A stretch of DNA of 64,000 nt from Akebia trifoliata. Lineage: Eukaryota > Streptophyta > Magnoliopsida > Ranunculales > Lardizabalaceae. Numbering within the stretch: position 1 is the first letter of the stretch; each line of letters begins with the position of its first letter. Below, piece after piece: positions 33,368 through 44,699 of this stretch. The stretch is from the NCBI GenBank assembly GCA_017979445.1, contig CM030706.1:19578967-19642966 (forward strand), given 5' to 3'. The notes under the pieces were generated by a model. That model worked only from the letters and a program-made list of their open reading frames with translations. It did no database searches and was not told the origin of the DNA. The position numbers were made by a program, and so were the translations under genes.

Positions 33368-34955
33368 TGAAAGCATCCTCGATCTGCGGGGTGTGCGGAT
33401 CTGCTTTTGATTTTGAGGTTTGGGAGTCGCCACCTAGTTATTACAGTCCAAGAACCGAGCATCGATTCAAAATGGATAAAAATAACTAATCTACAAAAAG
33501 AAACTAAGTCTGGGGATCACGTTACGGGGTTGGAAGGTGTTAAGCACCAACCTCGCCCGACAAATGTCGGTTTCTACTATTTTTCAAAAAAGTTTATATT
33601 GCTAAAAGACCTAAAATAAATAAATAAAATAAGTAGAAGAAAAATGTATCTAGATGTTCGCGACGATTTGTTCCCTCAGATCTGATGGAAAGATTCCTCA
33701 TATGAGATTCCTTGCTTCGTTTCCATCACTGAATCCATTTTTGATCTTCAAGATGAAGTATCTACTTCCTAGATCTAAGTGTTTTCTAATTTTTTGATGG
33801 ATTTCTAAGCATTTTTGAAGGGTCTCTAGGTGTTTTTTGAGCAAAAGTTAGGGTTTGGATGATAGGTAAAGGGTTAAGACTTCAAAATCAGGATTTTGGA
33901 AAGGTTATGAAGGCTTTTTGACCTATTTTTTCAAGGATTTTCTTTGACCTACAAAATTAGGTTGTGGAGGCTCTATATTTATAGAGTTTTTTTGGAAGAA
34001 TTAGGGTTTGACTAAGTCTCCTTTTTGATAAAATAAATTAGGATTTTGACTTTAGTCTTATGAGATTGACTTGGTCTTTTTAAATTAGGATTTTTATTAG
34101 GATTTTGACTTTAGTCTTATGAGATTGACTTGGTCTTTTTAAATTAGGATTTTTATTAGGGTTTTGACTTTAGTCTTATGAGATTGACTTGGTCATTTTA
34201 GATTAGAGTTTTAATTAGGGTTTTGACTTAAGTCTTATGAGATTGACTTGGTTTCTTTAGATTAAGTTTAAATTAGGGTTTTGACTTACGTTTTATGAGA
34301 TTGACTTAGTTTAAAATTTTAAATTAATTTTATTAAGGTCTGACTTTACTTTAATTAATATTTTATTCATTAATTTTGAAATTAAAAATTAAAAAATTAT
34401 CGTTTCGCCCCCAAAGAGAAGTTTTGCGTTTCAAGTCGGTTTTCAATGTTCCGAGATGTTTTGGAATCGATTTTTTGTAAGGAATTCAATGGGATTATGG
34501 ATTTTTGTCATATATGAAATTTTTTGACGTAAAATGATTGTCAACCCTTATGAGGGGCATTTTCATAATTTTATCGAATTTGGTGAAAATTGGTGAAATA
34601 GTTTACTTGATTTTATTTTGTTATTTTATGTATTCGAATGGGTCTTCCTAAGCGTAAGGGGCTCTAAGAATGTTTTGATATTAGGGGTATTTTGATAATT
34701 TGATCATTTTTTAGTGATTTTTATCATAAAGCTTCTTTTTTTGTCTGCAAAATGATGATTTCTATGTATTTGGGGTTATATTTTCTTAGCGTAGCGTAGT
34801 TTCTACAATTTTGTTAGTTTGAGATACCTCATCCAAATTTTGAAATATATCTAGTAACAAAATAGAACATTGGAATAATCATCCATCATTGGGAATCGTC
34901 CCGATTGGGTTGACGAGTTGATTAATCAGGCAAATGCACAAATGGGGTGTTTACA
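33368..34955 (-). repeat. LTR5: 5' LTR of U, 1588 bp
   Basis: The plus strand starts TGAAAGCATCC and ends GGGGTGTTTACA. The minus-strand TATA box is at 33976-33983. Just upstream (34005-34320) are about five units of GACTTTAGTCTTATGAGATT plus GACTTGGTC. The U5 ten-mer GGAGTCGCCA is at 33423-33432. Confidence 0.92.
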
Positions 34956-34960
34956 AGTTG

Positions 34961-35830
34961 AAAACCCGAATGGGCGACTTAGGCAAAAGTTGGGGCATAA
35001 CCATAAAAAGAAGGCCTACTAGGTTGAAAACCTGAAAATACGACTTAAGCAAAAATCAAGGCATCATCAAAAGAAGAAAAATAAAGCCTACTAGATTGAA
35101 AACCTGAAGAGGCGATCTAGGCAAAAATTAAGGCATCATCAAATGGGAGGAAAGGTCCCATCAAGAAGAAAAATTCAGAGGGAAGCTTGTGTAAAAACTA
35201 AGAAATGCAAAAAATTATTCAAGTCCCAACATTCATTTTGCAACTGAAAGCTCACATTTAACAAAGATAGGGTTGAAGTCGAAGAAACTCAGAAGTCATC
35301 TTGAACATTGTAAGATCCTTAGTAGTATGTTTACTTGTCCAAGTATTTTCCAAAGGAAAGTGTAAAACCATTGACCACTTTGAAGAGAAATATCTTCTAT
35401 TCTAGTAATTATCAAGATTCTAAGTCCAGCGCAAGAATTTCTCAAAAGAAATTGATCAAATTTCTTATTTCACATATGATTATCTTAAGAGTCTTGAATT
35501 TAAAGAAATGGCAATTCTTCTTTCTGTTATATATCAGAGTCTATAGCTGCTCGTTCATATTTTTCAAGTGCAATTCATTTCATCAATTTCATAATCAAAT
35601 TTCAGTTAGAAGCCAACCTTGAGACTAGGGGCATTTTTTTAGAATAACTGTGATTCGAAAATTTTCATTTTTGATCACACGATAAAAAGGAAAATCTTAC
35701 AAAAGCTTAAAAGTCCGACGAAGCTCAATGATAATTATGAATCCAGATGCATGATAAGCCAATAAAGGCCCAATCTTTCAAACTTTGAACTCGATAATAT
35801 CGAGTCATTAACTAATTCAAGCTTGAGAAG
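34961..35830 (+). repeat. LARD2 3' UTR resumes: repeat B and conserved spacer
   Basis: Repeat B (GAAAACCTGAAGAGGCGATC type) continues to about 35140, directly joined to 24823 if U is removed. The rest, up to 35830, aligns with 1855-2500 of LARD1. No coding function. Confidence 0.7.
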
Positions 35831-37400
35831 TGTGGTTCCCATAAGTTCGAGTCTCCAACTTTTTGAATCATAGAATGAGTAGATTTTTTTAAGTACCTAC
35901 AAACCTAAGTTTAAGGTCGAGAAATGAGACTCCAACTTTTTAAATCATAGAATGTGAGTAGGTTTTATGAAGTACCTACAAACCTAAGTTCGAGTTCGAG
36001 AAATGACACTCCAACTTTTTAAATCATAAAATGAGTAGATTTTTTGAAGTACCTACAAACCTAAGTTCAAGTCAGAGAAACGAGACTCCAATTTTTTTAA
36101 TCATAGAATGTGTAGATTTTTTGAAATACCTACAAACCTAAGTTTGAGTCCGAGAAATGAGACTCCAACTTTTTGAATCATAAAATGAGAGGTTTTTTTG
36201 ATGTACCTACAAATCTAAGATCAAGTTCGAGAAACGAGACTCCAACTTTTTGAATCATAGAATAAGTAGGTTTTTTGAAGTACCTACAAACCTAAGCTCG
36301 AGTCCAAAAAATGAGACTCCTGTCGACAATAAATTTCAACAGATCTACCTCGAGATTCATAAAATATAATCGTAAATTATTTTATTGATTTTTTATGAAA
36401 AGTGTATACAGATCTTAGTGTTTCCTCTGATTAACAGTCAAGTACAAAAATAGTGATGATGACGTATGTAGCTTTTCTTCTCTCCGGGCTTCGCACTTTA
36501 TCGACTGAGAAGGTTGCTTAAACAGTGACTTTGTTTTGTGATTGATCTTCTGTAGAGGCTTCTGTAGATCTTCTTCTCTTCGAGCTTCGCGTTTTATCGG
36601 CTGAGAAGGTTTTCTTGACTTCCGGAGAAGGGCTTTGTGCTTGATCTTCTCTTTTGTCGGAGTCCGGATCTCTGAAGAACCTTACTTTGTCTCTGGAGGA
36701 GAGCTTGAGAGCTTCTTTTTCTCTAGAGGGAGAGCTTTTGTCTTCTGAGAGAAAGTGATCCAGATCCCCTCTCAATGAGAGAGGTTCTTGTATTTATAGA
36801 CTTAAAATAATTTAGCTTTCCAATTATATATATTAATTGATTTGTTTAAAAGGCTAAATTTGTCCAAATCCCATTTTAAGGATTTTATGAATCATTATTG
36901 GGCCAAACAAATTTGTTTGGGTGTAAAGCCCAATACTTAATGTGTGGATCACTTGAATTTGTTAGATTATGGGCTTTATCTGCGAAAGTCCAAAACCCGA
37001 GTTTGTAGGGAGCACGTACCCAGTTAATGGACTCAATTTGGATCTAAGGCCCATTAATAAATTCAAGAATTTTTATTTATAAAATTTGTAAAGGCCTTCT
37101 CAAAATTTTGGTGCCTACAACTCCGACTTTTTGAATAATAGAATGACTAGGTTTTTCTGAAGTACCTACAAACCTAAGTTCGAGTCCGAGAAACGAGACT
37201 TCAACTTTTTGAATCATAAAATGAGTAGGTTTTTTGAAGTACCTACAAACCTAAGTTCGAGTCCGAGAAACAAGACTCCAACTTTTTGAATTATAGAATG
37301 AGTAGGTTTTTTGAAGTACTTACAAACCTAAGTTCAAGTCTTAAAAATGAGACTCAAACTTTTTGAATCATAGAATGAATTGACAGGATTGTTTAAGTTG
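35830..37400 (+). repeat. 3' UTR tandem repeat C of LARD2, about 75-80 bp units
   Basis: Units share CCTAAGTTCGAGTCCGAGAA and TTTTTTGAAGTACCTACAAA. They differ from LARD1 by TAGGTTTTTTGAAGTACC in place of TAGGCTTTTTGAAGTGCC, so each element has homogenised its own version. About nine units, split by the solo LTR at 36321-37119. Confidence 0.85.
36321..37119 (-). mobile_element. Solo LTR, 799 bp, in repeat C of LARD2
   Basis: The TSD is ACTCC at 36316-36320 and 37120-37124. The ends are TGTCGACA and GTGCCTACA. On the minus strand it starts TGTAGGCACCAAAATTTTG, and TATAAATAC lies in the promoter position (about 36789-36798), so I orient it minus. A duplicated segment of about 100 bp (CTTCGAGCTTCGCG type, at about 36480 and 36570) lies downstream of the TATA. 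The size suits a Ty1/copia LTR. The family is not certain. Confidence 0.8.
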
Positions 37401-37544
37401 TTGTAAACCTTAGCTAGAATCCGATAAATGGGACTTAAATTTTTTTGACCTCTAAAAAAGAATTTCGATAGGATTGAATGGAGTTTCTACATCATCTATG
37501 TCATGTGATTGTCTTCATTGCGTATGTATATTTCAATTTGAATC

Positions 37545-37905
37545 ATCATCGTCAGCGAGAGAAGATCTCTGGGACCTGACATTTGTGGTTATTGATGAGA
37601 GTTTATTCTCAATGATCCGATAGAATACTCAGTAGGCATCACCATTGCACACACATGCACTTTTGATTAGTCAGGAAGAATTTTTCAAAATTCAAGGATC
37701 TGACATCATCAGTGAGAGTTCAGGCTCGAAGACCTGACAAACTTTTAGTTCGGGGAGAGTTTTACCCTCAAGGATCTAAACGTCCCGACGAATTGCTAAA
37801 TCAGGCTGCAAAAGGAACTGTCACTAGCTTTGGCATTCAGATATGGCACTATTAAAATATATTTGCTATCTAGTTTGCTTCAACCCTTTGTCAAAGTGGG
37901 GCATC
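37545..37905 (+). repeat. Repeat D and PPT of LARD2
   Basis: It matches 3540-3863 in LARD1. The polypurine tract AGTGGGGCATC is at 37895-37905. Confidence 0.7.
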
Positions 37906-39462
37906 TATAGACACCTCATTTTTGTACTCGCCTGATTAATCAACTCGTCAATTCGATCATGACGATTCCCAATGATAGATGATTATTCCAATGCTATATC
38001 TATTACTATATATGTTTCAGAAATTCAGATAAGGTATTTCAAGCAAACAAAACTCTGGAAACTACGCTACGCTAGGAAAATATGACTCAAAATGTAGAAA
38101 TCATCATTTTTAGATAAAAAGAAGCTTTACGATAAAAATCACTAAAAATGATCAAATTACCAAAATACCCCTGACATCAAAACATCTCTAGAGCTTACAT
38201 TACACTTGGACAAAATCATTTGAACACATAAAACAACAAAATGAAATCAAATAAACAATTTCGCCAATTTTCATCAAATTTGATAAAATTACGGAAATGC
38301 TCCTCATAAGGGTTCACAATCATTTCACGTCAAAAATTTCATAAGTGACACAAACTGATAATCGTATCAGTAATTTTCTTCGGGGGCAAAACGGTAATTT
38401 TCTAATTTTAAAAGTTTTAAATTTTAAAATTAATAAATAAAACATTAATTAACATAAATTGAAACCTTAATAAAATTGATTTAAAAATCTAAACCAAGAA
38501 AATTAATCAATCAAGCCCTCAAGCAAAATTATTGATGGTTGCCCACTTATTTAAGTGGAGCCCCTGATATTTATTAAATGACCTTTCCATCTGGGGGTCC
38601 AAATAATTAGAGATATAATTAGGGGATATCCACAAGACTTAAAAATATATTCTTTCATTGTACGCAAGATTAAAAACCTAATTTCAAAAAAACAAGTCAA
38701 TCACATAAGACTTAAGTCAAAACCTTAGCTAAAACCCTAATCTAAAGAAACCTAGTCAATCAAACTTAAGTCAAAACCCTAATTACCTCATCTAAAAAGA
38801 AACCTAGTGAAACCTCAATTCTTCCAAATTTTTTTATAAATATAGAGCCTCCACAACCTAATTTTGTAGGTCAAAATAAACCCTAGAAAAAGTATGTCAA
38901 AAAGTCTCCCTAACCTTCTCCAAACCCTGATTTTGAAGTCCCAACTCCCTACTTATCATCCAAACCCCAACTTTTACTCAAAAACACCTAAAAACCCTTC
39001 AAAAACATCTAGAAATCCATCAAAAAAATTATGATATACTCAGATCTAAGAAGAAGACACCTCAACTTGGAGATTTGAAGCAGATCCAGTAACGAAAAAA
39101 AAAATAAAGAATCTCATACGAAGAGTCTTTCGGCCAGCTCTGAGGGACCAAATCATTGCGATCATCTAAGTATACTTTTTAATTTTTTTATTTATTTTAT
39201 TTATTTGTTCTAAGTCTTTTTTGCAATGTAATCCTTTTTTGGGAAATAATAAAGACCGGTGTTTGCCGAACGGGATTGGTGCCTAACACCTTCCAACCCC
39301 GTAACGTGATCCCTAGACCATAATTTCTTTTTATTCGTAGATTAGTTGTTTTATCTATTAGAGTCAATATTTGGTTCCTAGACCATAATAACTAGGTGGC
39401 GACTCCCAAACCTCAAAAATCAAAAGCGAATTCGCACATCCCGCGGATCGAGGGCGCTTTCA
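37906..39462 (+). repeat. LTR6: 3' LTR of LARD2, 1557 bp
   Basis: It starts TATAGACACCTC (TG changed to TA) and ends GGGCGCTTTCA. TATAAATA is at 38835-38842. The U5 ten-mer TGGCGACTCC is at 39397-39406. It aligns along its length with LTR3. Confidence 0.92.
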
Positions 39463-40532
39463 TAGGCATAATATTTTTTGACGATGTCAGCATTGATCGA
39501 TTGTGGAAAAACTTCCCTGTTCATCTTTATGAGGATTAGCATTCCCCTGGACAACACCTTTTGGATGACAAACGGTCGTTTATAATTTGTCAAAAATTTT
39601 CTCTTACATCTTTTTGTATTGGTAGAATCTTCTTCAAGACTAGGTCTAATTGTACAAATTCTTAATGTCGAACCTTCTTGTTATAAGATTGTGCTATTCG
39701 TTAATAAGTTTGACTATGACAGATTACTCAAAGATATTTCTCTTCTATTAAGTTCAACTGATCGAACTGGGCTTAGACCCATTTTGCTTCCTCTAGTTTA
39801 GCTTCTTTTAAGATTTGAAGGGAGGGAATCTCGACCTCAATAGGCAAGACTACTTTTATTCCATATAACAATAAACAAGGCGTTGTCCCAATCAAAGTTT
39901 TGATTGAGGTTTGATAAGCGCGTAGAGCGAAGGGTAACATCTTTTGCCAATCCTTACAAGTGACAGTCATTTTCTCAATGATCTTCTTGATATTTTTGTT
40001 GGTGATTTCAAGTGCTCTATTCATCTTTGGTCTGTAAATGACTGAGTTGTGTGATGGGTGATCTGAAAATCTTTGCACATTTTGAACATGTTTTTATTCT
40101 TGAGATTCTTAACATAATCAATTATTATCCCGTTTGGGAGGTCGTATTGACATATGATGTTTTTCTTCACGAACATCAAGATGTTGCCCTTCGTACCATT
40201 ATAACAAGATGTGACTTTCATCCATTTCGTAAAATAGTCGATGTCAGCCAAGATGAAACGATATTAGTTAGAAACTTGAGGATTTATTTGCCTGATAACA
40301 TCCATGCCTCATAGTGAGAAGGCCCATGAAGAAATCATGTTGTGCAATTCTGAGGGTGGCACATTGATATTGTTGGCATAATTTGACACAATGATTTTTT
40401 TGAACATGTTGGTACCCATTGCTTTCTATAGTCATCCAATAATAACTCATTCTCACTATCTTCTTTGCGAGCATATGTCCATTCATGTGAAGTCCACAGA
40501 CTCTACCATGTACGATTTCGATTAAACATTAA
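39463..40532 (-). pseudogene. Integrase of W, core and C-terminus
   Basis: Minus strand, 5' to 3': VHGRVCGLHMNGHMLAKKI (zinc-binding part), YYWMTIE, ADIDYFTKWMKV (first catalytic Asp), NGIIIDYVKN (second Asp), a frameshift, NRALEITNKNIKKIIEKM (catalytic Glu), LPFALRAYQTS and GTTPCLLLYG. The C-terminal end is FPQSINADIVKKYYA, then a TAA formed at the LARD2 site. All three DDE residues can be placed, but stops and a frameshift break the frame. Upstream it is cut by P at 40532 and continues at 61081 in the same frame (KKSHHKILLKCIIEVKV then CLIEIVHG, with one stop at the join). Confidence 0.9.
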
Positions 40533-41593
40533 GGCCCCGTTTGATTCAGCTGCCTGAATCTACTGTGAGAAGCTGAAACATTGAAAAGTTTGTTTGATAG
40601 AGCTTTGTAAAAGTGTTGTACTATTGACCAGAATCTGGTAATTATTCTTTGACACAGCTTCTAGAATATGTTATTTAGGGTAATATGACAAGAATACCCT
40701 TATAATATATAATTACACTAAATATATATAAATATAATAAAATTATATAAAAAATTAAAAAAATAATTGTATTAATTTAAAAAAATTTATAATTCAAAAA
40801 AAAATTATAAAAAAATTTATAATTCTATAGAAATTTCGGCAGCATCTCCTCTTGAAAATGGACGTATGAAATTTTCCTGATAAACAAAATACCTGTATAG
40901 TACGCAATTCAACATTCACATTACATTATATATACATAACACATCCACATCACTTCATCTATACATAACACATCCACATAACACTAATTTACATTCTGAC
41001 ATTATTTAAACATAATAATCATAATTAATATAATAAGTAAAACTGAAATAAATAAAAACATGAAAAATATACATCCAACAAATGCATACAAAATATATTT
41101 TTCATTCTTCTTATTTGACTCCGTTACTTTATCTTGAGGAACATTATCATTGATAATGTCAACTTTATCTACCCACACAAAAGACCCTGCATATCTCTAC
41201 AAAGTAAAATAACACATGAATTAATATCAATCTCACCAAATATAAATATGCACCCAACATTAATATCAATATCATATTACCTGTCAAGATGGACACCTAT
41301 AAAATATCCTCCCATGATTTTCTTTTGTTTTAACTGTGATTAATTTCATCACTCGACCACATGAACAACATGGTGGATACGTATAATTTACCATCAATAC
41401 TATTTATCATACACAAAGAGCATAAATAAATAAATATAGAATCTTTAAAATATAATTAAAAAATAGTATAATATTTATTCCAACATCGAATAACAGTATT
41501 TATAATTAAAATACAAAGTAAAAAAATTTAATATGAAAATGCATTAATGATTACCAGTAAAAATGACATTAGCTATTGAATCCCTGTGTATTT

Positions 41594-42595
41594 TCATTAT
41601 TTGTTGACTCTAATGACCTACTGATGGGAGAACTGGATACTCTTGATCAGTGATCCCATCTTTTTCCTCTTTCATTACTCTTTCTTCCTCAAATCGAATA
41701 AATTCTTCATCGACAATCGCATGTTTTCTGATAAAATTATGCAATGTCATGTAGGCCACAATAATGTTTCGTTGTTTATCCAAATTATATGAACGCATCA
41801 TCTTTAAAATAGGCCATTTTGCCTTCAAAACCCCAAAGGCTCATTCGATCACATCCTGAAGTGAAGAATGTAAATGATTGAACATTTCTTGTCGACCATT
41901 TGCCCGTGACCTCCTATAGTCTTGTAGATGGTATCGAACACCTCGGTAAGGTGCGAGATAACCTTCCATAAATGGGTACCCAACTCTACCAGATAGTATT
42001 TAACTATTATTGAAAAAAAATTAATTTTTAGAATTGAATATAAATATATATAATTGACAAACTTTTAAATACAAACCTAGTAGAAGATATGAAAATTTTA
42101 AATTGAAAATATTCAATGTCTCAAGGAATACACGTGAATCATTAGCTTTCCAACTAACCACCACATGAGTGAACAACATGTCAAACGAACATGTTGCCAT
42201 TATATTTTGTGTGAGTCCTTTATGTCCTCGATATTGCATTTGGTCTATTATTGGAACAAATACACTAACATGTGTTTCGTCTATCACTCCAATACAACCC
42301 TACATATTTTTTAATTATATTAATCTATAAATATTAATAAAAAAAATATATTTAAAGTGTATGTATATAAGAAATTACCTTAAAATATGGCAAAAAATGA
42401 GGATTGTTACGAATGTGCAGAGTGACTTCCTTGAGGTCGGGAAGTACAATTAAGGACATTGACAAGTTCACAATTGCCAAAAGAACTATATTAAAGTACT
42501 TGCTAACCATTTCAAGTGATTGAACGAAACAATCTGCAATTACTCTTTATCCTTGATTATGTCCTATTATCAATAAGAACATCGCTACTTGTTAT
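41594..42595 (-). pseudogene. PIF/Harbinger DDE transposase, exons 3' of V
   Basis: Read on the minus strand. From the V junction: QVAMFLLIIGHNQG, a stop, then CFVQSLEMVSKYFNIVLL and FLPYFK before a GT donor (about 42366). After an intron: GCIGVIDETHV (first Asp), QYRGHKGLTQNIMATCSFD and ANDSRVF (second Asp). Another gap follows, then GYPFMEGYLAPYRGVRYHL, NHLHSSLQDVIE (the Glu), a TGA, AFGVLKAKWPILKMM and VAYMTLHNFIRKH. This is the plant PIF transposase with all three catalytic residues in place. The TGA after IE fits a CGA Arg codon with C changed to T. Confidence 0.9.
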
Positions 42596-44333
42596 TGAAA
42601 ACACCCTCGATCCGCGGGGTGTGCGGATCCGCTTTTGACCCTTGAGGTTTGGGAGTCGCCACCTAGTTGTTAAGGTCTAAGAACCAAACTGACTCTAAAA
42701 AAGGCAAACTAATCTACGAAGGAGAAAAAGAGTCCGGGGATCACGTTACGGGATTGGAAGGTGTTAGGCACCAACCCCGCCCGGCCAAAGCCGATCTTTA
42801 CTAATTTCCCAAATAAATCACGTTGCTAAAAACCTAGATAAAAATAAAAATAAAAAATTTTATACCTTTCCGATAGCAAGGATTTTACTCCCTCAGATCT
42901 GTCAAAAATAGCTCCTTGTACCGTACTCCCTTGCTTCGTTCTGTCTCCGGATTTGATTTCAGATCTCCGAGATCAAGGTATCTCCTTGTTTTTGGATCTG
43001 AACTCTTCAAGTTCGTTGCGGGTTTGGAGGTGTTTTTGGAGGGCTTTTAGGTGTTTTCTAGGCTAAAATTGAAGGAGGGATGTTAGGTAAGGAGTTGGAA
43101 CTCCAAAATTAGGGTTTATGGGAGGCTATGGGGGCTTCTAGACCTACTTCTCTTAGGGTTTATGATTTGATACGAAAATAGGGTGTGAGCACCTCTATTT
43201 ATAGAATTTTTTAGGGGTTGATTTTGATAGAGTTAGTGTTTAATTAGAGTTCTTTTTATTAGAGTTGTGTTTTAGTTAGACTTGTTTTAGGTAGAATTGT
43301 GTTTTAATTAGAATTATTTTAGGTAGAATTATTTTTTAGTTAGAACTCTATTAGATAGAGTTATTATTTAATTAGAATTCTATTATGACTTTTGGTCTTA
43401 TTTGATTGACTTTTAATATTTTGACTTTAGTCTTAATTGATTGACTTTTAATATCTTGACTTTAGTCTTTCTTAATTGACTTTAATTTTGACTTTAGTCT
43501 TGCTTGATTGAATTTAATACCTTGACTTTAGTCTTGCTTGATTTACTTTTAATTTTTAGAGACCCCTCCTCCATTATTTCTTTAATTCTTTGGACCCCCA
43601 AATGTAGGGGTCCTTAAGGAAATATCTCACGAACCCTCAACAATTTTACTTGACAGCCCGATTGATCGATTTTTTTAATTCAAAATTTTAAATTAATTTC
43701 ATTAATGTTTCACTTTAATTATTTAATATTTTATTTATTAATTTCGAAATTTTTAATTATGAAAATTGTGAAATTACCGTTTTGCCCCTAGATAGGACTT
43801 TTCACGTTTTAAGTCAGTTTTTAATGTTCTAGGATGTTTTAGAATCGATTTTTCGCAAGGAATTCAATGGAAATATTGGTTTTTGTTATTTATAAAAAAA
43901 TTTGTGTGAAATGGTCGTGAACTTTATGAGGGGCATTTTCGTAATTTTGTCAAATTCTGTTAAAATTGGTGAAATGATTTATTTGATTTCGATTTGTTAT
44001 TTTATGTGTTTGAATGGGTTTTCCTAAGCGTAACGTAGGCTTTAGGGTTGTTTCAAGGTTAGGGGTATTTTGGTAATTTGGTCAATTTTTAGTGATTTTT
44101 ATCGTGAAGTTTCTTTTTGGTCTGCAAGATGATGATTTCTATGTTTCTAGGGTTGTATTTTCCTAGCGTAGCGTGGTTTCTAAGATTTTATCAATTCGAG
44201 ATACCTCATCCGGATTTCTGAAACACATCTGGTAACAAAATAAAGCAATGGAATACACATCCATCATTGGGAATCATTGCGATCGGGTTGACAAGTTGAT
44301 TAATCAGGCGAGTACAAAAATGGGGTGTCTACA
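42596..44333 (-). repeat. LTR7: 3' LTR of V, 1738 bp
   Basis: The plus strand starts TGAAAACACCC and ends GGGGTGTCTACA. The TATA box is at 43196-43203 (minus). Upstream, at 43385-43565, are about five units with TTGACTTTAGTCTTGCTTGA. The U5 ten-mer is at 42652-42661. In the first roughly 265 bp it differs from LTR8 at about 15 positions by eye, nearly all transitions. Confidence 0.92.
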
Positions 44334-44349
44334 GATGCCCCTCTTTGGC
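44334..44349 (-). promoter_or_regulatory. Polypurine tract of V
   Basis: GCCAAAGAGGGGCATC on the minus strand lies directly before the LTR start. It is identical in its core to the PPT of LARD1. Confidence 0.8.
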
Positions 44350-44454
44350 AGAGGGTTGAAGCAAACTAGATAGCAAATCTATTTTGGTAGATAGTGCAAT
44401 ATCTGAATGCCAAAGCTAGTGACAGTTCATTTTGTAGCCTGATTTAGCAATTCG

Positions 44455-44600
44455 TCAGGGTGTTCGGATCCTTGAGGGTAAAGCTCTCCCCGAATTAAAA
44501 GGTTGTCAGGTCCTTGAGCGCAAACTCTCACTGACAGTGTCAGATCCTTGAATTTTAAAGAATTCTCCCAGATTAAAAAAGTGCAAATGTGCAAGTGTGT
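44455..44600 (-). repeat. Repeat D of V
   Basis: It contains CTTGAGGGTAAAGCTCTCCC and TCAGATCCTTGAATTTTAAA, the inverted counterpart of 3540-3790. Confidence 0.6.
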
Positions 44601-44699
44601 GCACTGTGTGAAACTGAGTAAAATCTGAGCATAATTTTAGCATAATTTGAATATAAACTGAGCATAATTGAGTAAAACTGAGCATAATTTCGAGAAAAC

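Larger units (their letters stand above)
24824..34955 (-). mobile_element. U: TR-GAG-like Tat element, complete insertion in LARD2
   Basis: It is flanked by a perfect TSD, AGTTG at 24819-24823 and 34956-34960. On the minus strand: 5' LTR (34955-33368), PBS, leader with five VNTR units, conserved block, gag (30407-29039), pre-RT remnant, 3' UTR, and a truncated 3' LTR. RT, RNase H and integrase are absent. This matches the class known as TR-GAG, a terminal-repeat element that keeps only gag. The net length without the inner LTR-like insert is about 8.9 kb. Confidence 0.9.
18288..39462 (+). mobile_element. LARD2: gag-less, pol-less Tat/Ogre-type element, complete, hosting U and a solo LTR
   Basis: It has both LTRs (18288-19858 and 37906-39462), a PBS, leader, pre-RT remnant, 3' UTR repeats and a PPT. 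The flanks are TAGGT (18283-18287) and TAGGC (39463-39467), a TSD with one change. Removing U (10132 bp plus TSD) and the 799-bp solo LTR leaves about 10.2 kb. It has no gag and none of RT, RNase H or integrase, so it could move only with proteins from another element. The insertion point in W is the pol stop codon: minus-strand KKYYA is on the right and the TAA spans the site. Confidence 0.9.

Noticed and set aside
36518..36775. 85-codon charged frame on the minus strand
   Set aside because: Inside the 799-bp solo LTR, in a duplicated segment. Low complexity, no known domain.
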